DNA from: an uncultured Lachnospiraceae bacterium
Lineage (GTDB): Bacteria; Bacillota; Clostridia; Lachnospirales; Lachnospiraceae
NCBI GenBank assembly: GCA_947627645.1
Contig: CANQWV010000006.1
Coordinates: forward strand, 1 to 45,362
Direction: 5' to 3'
Length of the DNA stretch: 45,362 nucleotides
Shown: one piece after another, positions 1 through 8,900 of the stretch
Layout of the letters: every line of letters begins with the position of its first letter
Numbering within the stretch: position 1 is the first letter of the stretch
Program-made: the position numbers and the translations under genes
Notes under the pieces: generated by a model
Seen by the model: only the letters and a program-made list of their open reading frames with translations
What the model was told of the DNA's origin: nothing
Database searches by the model: none

Positions 1-126
1 CTCATGCTTCATCCAGTTTTTGCGTGTCAATCCCCGCAAAATCCGCCTGTCCTGCTGTCACTGAAAAGCGCCTGTGTGGCCACAAACACAGTCCCTTTCC
101 AGCGTCAGCGGGAGCAAAAGGTATAA
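1..126 (+). CDS. Possible 3' end of an unrecognised ORF entering from the left
   Basis: Frame 1 is open from the first base of the window to a TAA at 124-126, giving a C-terminal fragment of about 41 residues. I do not recognise it. A short minus-strand frame is also open at the very edge, so the coding strand is uncertain. No function is proposed. It matters only because it lies on the same AT-rich flank as the defence operon and may be the end of a mobile-element gene. Confidence 0.2.
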   Translation, partial: LMLHPVFACQSPQNPPVLLSLKSACVATNTVPFQRQREQKV

Positions 127-139
127 CACACTAGACTTT

Positions 140-350
140 CCTGACGGAAAATCGTGTGCCAAAGGGGTGCGGGACGCCGGTGGCGACCTTTGCGTCGCAG
201 ACGCAAAAGCACCGACCGAGCCGACAGGCGAGACCTCTGCCCCTTTGGATACCCCGCCAAGTGGAACGCTGTTGTCTCCGCTTCGCTCCGGTCGGCGCTA
301 AACGTGCGCCACCGGCGCACAGCGCCCCTCTGGACACCTACAATTTTCTT
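140..350. repeat. GC-rich block of nested inverted repeats
   Basis: A ~200-base GC-rich block sits inside AT-rich DNA. Perfect inverted repeats are visible: CCAAAGGGG at 159-167 with CCCCTTTGG at 240-248, TTTGCGTC/GACGCAAA at 189-207 (3-base loop), and GTGCGCC/GGCGCAC at 304-320 (3-base loop). A degenerate direct repeat of the CCCCTYTGGAYACC kind occurs near 240 and 324. All ORFs listed across it lie in overlapping frames and look like shadows. It could be a structured RNA, a relic of transfer DNA (oriT-like) or a short palindromic repeat element. From memory, similar GC-rich blocks occur in Tn1549-like conjugative elements, but I cannot verify that. Confidence 0.5.
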
Positions 351-614
351 CACACAATGGTACCCAAACAGTAAAGCTTAGTTTGGAACCGGCACGAAGA
401 AAATAACAAATCTGAAAACTCTCTTTGATCTGTATTAGTGATTTTTCAGATTTTCCTACATCAGCAATTGCCTTGTGTTTGCAATTTCCCATGTGTCTGC
501 TGTAGACAGATTTATTCTTAGTTACTCAGAGAGAGGACCTTAAACTCAAAAAGGCAAAAGCGAAAAAATACTTAAGGAAAATAAAAAAGGAGAAACTACA
601 GAGGAGGAATGCAT
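351..614 (+). promoter_or_regulatory. AT-rich leader of the defence operon
   Basis: This is non-coding DNA between the GC-rich block and the first gene of the four-gene operon. A small dyad TGTCT-N5-AGACA lies at 494-508 and could be an operator. I see no convincing -35/-10 pair, so the promoter is unplaced. A strong Shine-Dalgarno GAGGAGG (600-606) precedes the gene and decides its start. Confidence 0.35.
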
Positions 615-2174
615 ATGGCTTCACTAACACATGTCTGTATGTGGTCAGAAAACGGCTGGAAGCGTATCACAGCAGAACAAGCCGCCCGATTGCATCCAGG
701 TGGGACTGTATCTGCTCATAGCGGTCTGTTTATGTGTGAACTTTGCGGCCAGTATGTCATTCTTACCGATGGCGACATTAGGATACGCTACTTCAAACAC
801 AGTGCCTATGAAAAAAGCAAAGATTGTCCTGAGCGTACATTCGGAGCTGGCTATTCAATCTCTTACGGTTCTCAGGAACACGATTTACCAATCCGTATTA
901 CAAGCGTATCCTCGTCGTCTTTCAGCTTTGAAGTCGGCTTGATTCGTGCTCCAATAAGTTCTCTCAGCAAGGATTTCCGTATAGAAATCAAACCAAAGGG
1001 AGCATTTGATGTATCCTATGTGTTCACCAAAGAACGACTGAACTACGACAGTATTACATATCTTCCTATCGGTGAAAGGCCATTTGAAAAATACATTCTC
1101 AGTTTCCAAAATGGAAGCAATAGATTACGTGAATTCTGGCCGGCAGAGATTAAAGGCATTGAGCCGGAAGGTACGTTGTTTGAAAAAGTTTCCGGTAAAA
1201 AACTCTCATATGATGCCGATGTTGAGATTGGTAAAGAATACTACCTGCTAAAACGTGGCTACATCTATAGGAAGTCATTTGGCAGCGTGCGAATTCAAGA
1301 AATCATGCAAAAACGAATCGGGTGGGAAACTTGGAGTCTCTATGTGGTTTCTGCATCTGCATTTAATGAAGAGGCAGCCCGATTCTATCTCGACTTCCAT
1401 TGTCGGCTGACAGATCACCCTGTTTCATTGCAACCGGTATGGCCGTTATTTGTCGAAGGAAATTATATTGTTAAGCACAATCAAAACAGTATGTATATGT
1501 TTATCGAAGGTAATGTGGCCGCAGTTAAAACATTTCCTTCTGTGACAGTTCGTCAGCTAAATTACAATTCATCTCAGTCAAAACTATATGAGGTGTTTTG
1601 TTCCGGCAGACAGCAGTTAATATCTGCTGGCCGCACTCAAGCCTTACAATACACATACCTTTGGAAAGAGCCCCTTGACCAGGTGGGCTTGCATCCAGAA
1701 GTTTCAGTAACCGATATTGCAGGTGCTGAGGTTGATCCTGGCGAGACCGATACTCTACCGCACGGCAAAACATTGTGCTTCAAATCAACATTTGATGGAG
1801 AGCTAATTATCTTCAACAATAACCGTGTTGTAGATAAACGGAAATTATCCGCTGACAAATATATGGAGTTGAACGGACTATCCTACGGTTTAGGCGTTCA
1901 AGTTGTCATTGGCCTTGATGTCATCTGGCAAATCGATTTCAAGAAGCAACAGCCCATCGTTGTAAATGACGAAATTGAAATGCTGAAGCGAATTACTAAT
2001 GTATCAGGAGCAACAATCCTGGCTCCGCACTCTTTGCGAAATATGTTAGCGGGTATGAATTGCTATCCGCAGGTATGTCTGTGGATACGAAAATGTATTA
2101 AAAATGGCACCATTAATGAGCAATCATACCGCAGATTGCAAGAGGCCTATCGCAGCATGAATACGAATAGATAA
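615..2174 (+). CDS. Unknown protein with CoiA-like N-terminal zinc ribbon, gene 1 of defence operon
   Basis: The track starts this ORF at 609, but the GAGGAGG ribosome binding site ends only 2 bases before that ATG. The ATG at 615 has ideal spacing and gives 519 aa. Near the N terminus is CELCG (C41, C44) followed by a short beta hairpin, YFKH (H62) and DCPE (C71). This C-x2-C...FxH...C layout resembles the zinc ribbon at the start of CoiA-like nucleases. I see no nuclease motif in the rest, which looks like a beta-rich protein of about 440 residues that I do not recognise. Gene 2 starts 12 bases downstream behind its own AAGGAG site. A DNA-recognition or scaffold role is inference from context. 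Confidence 0.75.
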   Translation: MASLTHVCMWSENGWKRITAEQAARLHPGGTVSAHSGLFMCELCGQYVILTDGDIRIRYFKHSAYEKSKDCPERTFGAGYSISYGSQEHDLPIRITSVSSSSFSFEVGLIRAPISSLSKDFRIEIKPKGAFDVSYVFTKERLNYDSITYLPIGERPFEKYILSFQNGSNRLREFWPAEIKGIEPEGTLFEKVSGKKLSYDADVEIGKEYYLLKRGYIYRKSFGSVRIQEIMQKRIGWETWSLYVVSASAFNEEAARFYLDFHCRLTDHPVSLQPVWPLFVEGNYIVKHNQNSMYMFIEGNVAAVKTFPSVTVRQLNYNSSQSKLYEVFCSGRQQLISAGRTQALQYTYLWKEPLDQVGLHPEVSVTDIAGAEVDPGETDTLPHGKTLCFKSTFDGELIIFNNNRVVDKRKLSADKYMELNGLSYGLGVQVVIGLDVIWQIDFKKQQPIVVNDEIEMLKRITNVSGATILAPHSLRNMLAGMNCYPQVCLWIRKCIKNGTINEQSYRRLQEAYRSMNTNR

Positions 2175-2185
2175 GGAGATGCATT

Positions 2186-4951
2186 ATGAATTATATTGAG
2201 CTTCTTACTCAGGAAGAAAAACCAATCCTCTGCAGAATCATCACTGGTAGGGATTTCAAAGAACTCTTTAAAAGAAACGAACAGGAATTCTTGAAAATAC
2301 GAAAAGGATTCAGAGCCAAATCGTTGACAGAGCAGCAAGCGCTTTCGATTGCTATAGTCAATGTTGATAAGCCCTTTATTGCAATGTGGGTCAATGCAAG
2401 GGTAGATATCTGGCTTAAGGAAATTCAAGAAAACATTGAGGAACTTGAAGAGGAGGGTTCAACGCATGACATTGCCCTGGCATCGACTATGCTTGACTCC
2501 GTCTTTGCCAATAATGTTGATTTATACCTCAAACTTGCAGGAAAAACTATGGATGCGGATGCCCACTCTAAACTTCATGAAAGAATGGAGAGCATCAAAT
2601 CTGAGCGTGCAAGGAATGCAGAGGTGGCTGACCGTATTAAGGTTTTGGAAGAAGAAAAACGCCATCTACTCGATCAAATTGCTACTGCTCAGCAGAGTGT
2701 TAATACTATAAAGGCAGAATACGAACGGAAAATACAAGAGATTAAACAGGATAAAGACACATTGGAATCCTTGTTAGCTGAGGCGCAAGAGAGAATTACT
2801 GAGTTGCAGACTGCTCCTACCGCTGCTAAAAGTGACGATGCCGATTATCTCGCACAGTTTGACGATACAGATACTTCTGTTCTGCCCTCTATTGGTAACG
2901 ATGAAATCGTTTCTTTATGTGGTGTTATCTCAAATTACAATGGACAGAAATGGCTTATTCGTTATGCTGATTTGAGTCATAATGGGCACTATCACATTTT
3001 CCGCAAAAGTGAAGATGTTCCACCGTACTTCACAAATAGAGACAAGATTTTCTATAAGGACGGCCCTTCCAATGACGGTTTTTATGGCATTTGGACTTGG
3101 TCCGCAACTCCGAATGAGAAGGACCCTTCTAAGGATTATATATTATCCCGGTACAACATGGACCTTGATGCTATTGAAGTCGTTATCATTTCAGAAGCAT
3201 CAAACCTTGACAGCCTGATCAATCTGCTGAAAAACGGAATCGAATACCAACCTCATAGCCATAGAATCATGTTCGCCTTTTATGCATCCAAAGGACAGTA
3301 CATGGGCATTCTGTGCAACACTCAAGAACTCAACACGGTTAATGGAAAAACTGCCTTTGCTGAAGATTGCATTGAAGTACCAGTATATGAATTTACCGGT
3401 GGCAACATTTTGCGTTTGGATAATGAGCTCTCTTTCTATAGAAATGCGTTTGCTGGTCTTCCAAGTAAGCTTTATCAATTGAAAAGTCCCCTTGATATTG
3501 TAAAGAATATCGTTTTCTCTTCAATTTCTTGGGGTACATATAAAACAAGGGGGTTGACTCGTGCCGAGTATAGAACCTTCAAGGATTTTCTCGGTGCAAT
3601 TCCGGTTGACGACATAACGTGCAAGATTGAGACTGCGTGCCATTGCTCCAATTCCGCTGCTAAGGAATTGATGGATGAATTCCTAAATGTGGTCTGGAAA
3701 TACGTTGATGGAGATAGTTTAGAAGACAAAATAATCCTCTCTGCTATTTCTGCAAGTACTGAACTTCAGGAAAGAATAAAAGCACTCATTCATACGGATT
3801 GGGAAGCAGAGAATAAAAGTTTATTAGCTGAAGCCCAGAAAAAACTCGATTCACTTGATGCCCAGTTAAAATCTGCTACTGTTAGTTTAATCGAAGCGCA
3901 AGAAACATTTAATAAAACTAAATTGGAAGAAGAACGTCTTGCCGGTATCATAGCTGAAAAGGAAAAACTGGCTGAGGATGTTGAAGTAGCAGTTGCTGAA
4001 AGAATCCAAACAGCGCGCGAAAACGCTGCAGATTTCATTGCAAATATGGCATTCATTGGTGGACAACCAATTCAAGTTGCAGCCACAAAGGCTCCGCCCT
4101 CAGTTGAAGTTTTGTCCAAACCTGTTATTACCCCATATCACACTTTTTCAGCATTCGAGGACCTAAATGATCTCGAAGCTCATCACTCTTGGGCAGATGT
4201 CATTAATACAGCTGCATTTGAGCTCGGAGAGGCCGGTGTATCAGAAAAATACAGAAGCAGCCTAGCCGTGTTCCTCTGCGCTGCCTATATCGAAAAACAG
4301 CCAATTTTTCTTGTTGGCCCTAATGCAATTGACATCGTTCAAGCATTCAGCGCAGCCGTAACAGGTTATAAATATGGAATGCTCTGTTGTGAGGGTGATT
4401 ATTGCAATCAGGAAATCACTGAAATTGGCGCCGATGGCGAAGACATCGTGATAATCAACAATCTTCTTGCAAGTGGCTGGATGAACAGACTCCCGGAAAT
4501 TCTTTCTCAAAAAGATATTTTCTATGTTGCCACCCATCCATATGCAGAAGATATCCAAGTTGAGCCAAAAAGCCTGTACGGATTTATGCTACCGCTGTTT
4601 ACAGAGTTTTTTGTGGATGGAAAAGCTACTGGAAAATACTATGGAGGTTATTTTGCTGAGGACTTCAAAGCCTACTCAACGTCAAAGGGTACACGTAAAG
4701 ATTTAAGGGTCCTTTCAAAATTAAAGATAGGTTCATTAGTCAGGAACCAAATCAACAGACTTGTTGCTACGATGCACGGCATTTACTCTGCAATAACAAC
4801 GGATGAGGACTTCTTATATGCTGTCCTTCCTATTGCTTATGCTTCACTGGAAATGAATGAACTCACAGAGGCGATTGCTGATCCTCAAAAAGGTATTGTA
4901 ATTTCTGAAGGTCTCAAGCGTGATCTGCAGTATGTTTTAGGAGAATTCTAA
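2186..4951 (+). CDS. Coiled-coil protein with degenerate McrB-like AAA+ domain, gene 2 of defence operon
   Basis: A 921-aa protein. Heptad-rich coiled coils are visible at about residues 145-225 and 540-620. The middle part (about 245-520) is unrecognised. From about 690 to 830 the order of elements resembles McrB-type AAA+ ATPases: a helix, then FLVGPNA (708-714) where the Walker A loop should be, then EDIVIINN like a Walker B strand, then IFYVATHP like a sensor 1 strand. The P-loop Lys/Thr and the acidic Walker B pair are missing, so ATP hydrolysis is unlikely. The stop codon overlaps the ATG of gene 3 (TAATG), implying translational coupling. A structural or sensing partner of the helicase is inferred. 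The fold is my reading of motif order only. Confidence 0.75.
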   Translation: MNYIELLTQEEKPILCRIITGRDFKELFKRNEQEFLKIRKGFRAKSLTEQQALSIAIVNVDKPFIAMWVNARVDIWLKEIQENIEELEEEGSTHDIALASTMLDSVFANNVDLYLKLAGKTMDADAHSKLHERMESIKSERARNAEVADRIKVLEEEKRHLLDQIATAQQSVNTIKAEYERKIQEIKQDKDTLESLLAEAQERITELQTAPTAAKSDDADYLAQFDDTDTSVLPSIGNDEIVSLCGVISNYNGQKWLIRYADLSHNGHYHIFRKSEDVPPYFTNRDKIFYKDGPSNDGFYGIWTWSATPNEKDPSKDYILSRYNMDLDAIEVVIISEASNLDSLINLLKNGIEYQPHSHRIMFAFYASKGQYMGILCNTQELNTVNGKTAFAEDCIEVPVYEFTGGNILRLDNELSFYRNAFAGLPSKLYQLKSPLDIVKNIVFSSISWGTYKTRGLTRAEYRTFKDFLGAIPVDDITCKIETACHCSNSAAKELMDEFLNVVWKYVDGDSLEDKIILSAISASTELQERIKALIHTDWEAENKSLLAEAQKKLDSLDAQLKSATVSLIEAQETFNKTKLEEERLAGIIAEKEKLAEDVEVAVAERIQTARENAADFIANMAFIGGQPIQVAATKAPPSVEVLSKPVITPYHTFSAFEDLNDLEAHHSWADVINTAAFELGEAGVSEKYRSSLAVFLCAAYIEKQPIFLVGPNAIDIVQAFSAAVTGYKYGMLCCEGDYCNQEITEIGADGEDIVIINNLLASGWMNRLPEILSQKDIFYVATHPYAEDIQVEPKSLYGFMLPLFTEFFVDGKATGKYYGGYFAEDFKAYSTSKGTRKDLRVLSKLKIGSLVRNQINRLVATMHGIYSAITTDEDFLYAVLPIAYASLEMNELTEAIADPQKGIVISEGLKRDLQYVLGEF

Positions 4952-5961
4952 TGAACAAGTATAATGGGCTGCTTTCGTCAGTGGCGCACAAGTATCATAT
5001 CTGCAAAGGAACACGAGAAACAGAGAATGAATGGAAAACTCGTCTGGTGTATAGTATCTGTGGAATGATGGCGTATGCTTCGCTCTGGGACGACTCGGAA
5101 GAAGACCCCATTTCCATTGTGCACTTAAAAAGAAAAGTCCGCAGTATGCTTGCAAATTACAAATCAATGTACCCGGAGCTTTCTGGCAGCTTACCATATG
5201 TTTCCGAGGAACTCGAAGATGAGATTGTAAATCAATTTTTAAGTACGGGAGTGATTTATCACCGCCCTAACCGAATAGTCCCATCAATGAAGCATGAAGA
5301 ACCGTTTGGCGATATCTTATTTCAAAGAGGCGTTGCTCTGGATAGTATTTCCTGCGTATCCGGTATTGGGTTTTATTCAAAACAGTATGGAGCAAAAAAT
5401 CCAGATAGGATAAAGGCAATGTTCGGTCTCGAACAAGAGAATTTACAAGCATTGTGGCGTATAACGCTATCTTCTGCTTCGTGGAAATCCAATCTGTCGT
5501 TTGAGCAAAATACAGAGTACCTTCGCTTAAAACAACCCTTCTCTCAAGGGTACTGGGTAAACAAGCCGGATACGACTGGTACTGTTTCGATTCTTCGAAC
5601 CGGAATGAAAGGTTCACAGTTGTACTATCTTTACCGCTATTCTGGTACTACGATAGAAGTCAGCCCGCTCCCACAGTGGCAGGTAGAGTCCTACAATTAC
5701 AGATCGCTTGCATGTGCTTGTCTCTCAACCTATGGAACATTGCCACCAATAGAGTATTTCGAAGATGGACCATTAGTCCATGTATATATGAATTATTTGC
5801 TCCCACCACGTGAACTTGAGTCTTTAAAACTCTACAGCTGGCCTGAGATATGCACATCACTCCCGTGCAATTTTAGGCGAAAACTCTCAATAGAAGTCTT
5901 TACAGTCATTAAAAATGTTCTATCTGATAAGGGATATGAATTTAAAGGAGGGACAATCTGA
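4951..5961 (+). CDS. Unknown 336-aa protein, gene 3 of defence operon
   Basis: No domain is recognised. It is a soluble-looking protein with no signal peptide, no membrane segment and no obvious catalytic motif. The N-terminal half is helical and charged; the C-terminal half is rich in Tyr, Trp and Leu. Its start overlaps the stop of gene 2 and its TGA overlaps the ATG of the helicase (TGATG), so the last three genes are translationally coupled and probably made in fixed proportion. Its place directly before a DruE-like helicase is like that of the small hypothetical proteins in Druantia type I operons, but no homology is claimed. Confidence 0.75.
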   Translation: MNKYNGLLSSVAHKYHICKGTRETENEWKTRLVYSICGMMAYASLWDDSEEDPISIVHLKRKVRSMLANYKSMYPELSGSLPYVSEELEDEIVNQFLSTGVIYHRPNRIVPSMKHEEPFGDILFQRGVALDSISCVSGIGFYSKQYGAKNPDRIKAMFGLEQENLQALWRITLSSASWKSNLSFEQNTEYLRLKQPFSQGYWVNKPDTTGTVSILRTGMKGSQLYYLYRYSGTTIEVSPLPQWQVESYNYRSLACACLSTYGTLPPIEYFEDGPLVHVYMNYLLPPRELESLKLYSWPEICTSLPCNFRRKLSIEVFTVIKNVLSDKGYEFKGGTI

Positions 5962-8900
5962 TGCCAAATGGAGCAAATTCTGTTCATAAGCAGTTGCGAA
6001 CGGAGTTGGAAGACTATATTAAATCACAGTATTTCGGAAAGTCTCCCCTCCTGCTCTCTGCCTTAAGCAATCATATTGATGATGAGGGACTGCTTTACCA
6101 GAAACCCTTTATTGAGTCATCTCCGGCATACGTTGCTGTCCAAAACGGCATTGAAACAGCATCCATAGAATCTTGGCTGAAAGATTATTTTTTACAGTTG
6201 GCAGAAGCTGGTATCGGGGTTTTCCCATCTCCATTTGCTCACCAGATATCTGCGCTTGAAGCAGCAACCAGAGGTGAAAACCTGTTTGTGTCAACGGGTA
6301 CCGGCTCTGGTAAAACTGAGTGCTTTATGTGGCCGCTTCTTGCGAAGATGGCTACTGAAGCAAGAGACTCCAAAGAATCATGGGCAAAACGAGGTGTTCG
6401 TACAATTATTATGTACCCCATGAACGCCCTTGTTTCAGATCAGGTTAGCCGACTCAGGAGGATGATTGGAGATCCTGATAAGAAGTTTATCAAGATATTC
6501 AGAAACACCTGCGGTAACGAAGTTCGCCGTCCCCAATTTGGTATGTATACTGGTCGAACCCCATACCCTGGAGCGCAGCCTTCTACAGAACAGGATAGAA
6601 AACTCGAAAAAACTTTGGCCAGAATGTCTTTCCCGCAAAGTGATTCTGAACAGGAATATTTCAATCACCTTCTCAAAGAGGGAAAGATCCCCGCAAAGGC
6701 AGATATGCATCAGTTTCTGCAAGGGCTTCACGAGAGTAGGCATATTCCAAACGATGAGGATGCAGAGCTAATAACTCGCTTTGAAATGCAGCAATTTTGC
6801 CCAGACATTCTCATCACAAACTATTCTATGCTGGAATATATGTTGCTACGCCCCAGAGAACAGAAAATCTGGGATGATACTCGCGAGTGGCTTGCTTCGA
6901 ACAACGAAAACAAATTGCTGTTTGTTATTGATGAAGCACACATGTACCGTGGTTCTTCAGGCGGTGAAGTTGCGTTGCTGATTCGCAGACTTTTCCATAA
7001 ACTTGGCATTAGCCGTGACCGCGTGCAATTTATACTCACAACCGCAAGTATGCCCAACAAGAATCAGCAAGACGTTGATTCAGTAATGAAATTCGCAAAT
7101 GAGTTTACTGCTTCCGACAAAGCAACCCGGTTCTGCTATCTCACCGGCGAAAGAGAAGTCATTGATGGTCAGTTGAAATATGACATACCCGCTGAGCTTC
7201 TCTTAAGGTCAGATCCTAGCCAATTTGAGGACAAGGATGACTTAAAGCTTTCTGCTCTCTTGTCGTTCTGGCGTCAATTGGAAGGCTTTGACCAGAGCAT
7301 CAACTCCATGAAAGCGATCTGCAGCTGGATGTACGACAATCTTGTCTATTATCGCCCGTTCCATGAACTCATCAAGTATTGCCGTGGGAATGCAGTATCT
7401 CTTGGAGAATTGTCTTCTGGTATCTTTCCGGAGCTCAGTCAAGAAAATGCTCTAAAAGCGGTCAGTGTCCTTCTGGCAATTGCACCGCTTGCCAAAAACG
7501 CTAGGGGCTTTGTCCTTTTCCCTGCACGCATGCATATGCTTTTTAAAGGGATTTCTGGAGTATATGCCTGCGCCAATGCGAATTGTAGCTGTTCTCATTC
7601 GGAAGGCGGTCTCACTTTAGGCGAGGTTTATTTGTCTGATGGTAATTTGACCTGCCCCCATTGTGGCAGTGTGGTCTATGAGCTATATAACGACAGACGC
7701 TGTGGTGCGCTATTCTTCAAGGGCTATGTCCTTGAAGATGATTCAGAACTTCATGGAAATGTATACCTGTGGCGCTACCCCGGTCAGTTAATGGATCACA
7801 GGATGAAAGAAGTACATCTGTTTATTCCAACTGACGATTTTGAGCTACCTGTAAAACAGGGTAAAAATGCCATCAAACCCTGTTATCTTGATGTGAAGAG
7901 CGGGTTTATCAACTTTACGGATGACTCTTCCGCTGGTAAGCCATGGATTAGAAAGCTATACTACTGCAACTACTCTGCAAAAGGCAGACCGCAGATCATT
8001 ACCTTCCCGACCTGCCCTCATTGCAGGCACCAACTTTCTACATCGCAGCTTACCTCATTCAGCACTCGAGGTAATCAGTCTTTCTTCAACTTGATTAAGT
8101 CGCAGTTCCAACTGCAACCTGCTGTACCAGGAAAGGACAGTGATCCTGATCGTTTTCCTAACGAGGGACGCAAGGTTTTGCTTTTCTCTGACAGCCGTCA
8201 ACGTGCAGCAAAACTGGCTAGAGATATGTCTGATGCTTCGGACATTTCTGCTGCAAGGCAGTTATTTGCAATAGCGATCAAAACAATGGAAGATCAAACA
8301 ATCGAGCAATCCATGAATACGCTGTACGATTATTTCTGCCTTGCATCTGGTCAGCGTCATGTGCAGATGTTCCATGCCGATGAACGCACAAAATTCGTTG
8401 AAGATTGTGCTTCCGCGCTGAATAATTACAATCGATGCGTAAAACGGGGAAGAGACTACGCTCCGCGATTTACGATTGCGAACGCGCCTGTACAGATGCA
8501 AGAATACCTTCTTCGACTGTTCGCTGGAGGTTATAACACTTTGTACGACTCCGCTACGAGCTGGATTGAACCTACCGATCAGGCACTTTTTGATGCTGTC
8601 GATGCTCTCGAGGAAAACCATGTGACGGTCACTGATGAGGAGTTTATCAATCTCTTTAATGCTTGGATTCTATCGATCTGTGATATGTCTACTGCCCTTG
8701 GCCATACCATCAATGATATGGTTCGGTTAAAGGTTCGCCCAAAGCGAGGTGGTTATGGACTCGATAAAGATTGGGAGTTTTCGAAAGTCATCCGAGAGAT
8801 CATGGGTTGGAGTGACAGAAATGAAACTGAGATGGCTTGGAAACGAGTATTGAAAGAAGCATTCCTTGACTCAGCGCAACCTGATAACGGCAAACTATAT

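Noticed and set aside
609-614. Track start of the first defence gene at 609
   Set aside because: The ribosome binding site lies only 2 bases away; the ATG at 615 has proper spacing.
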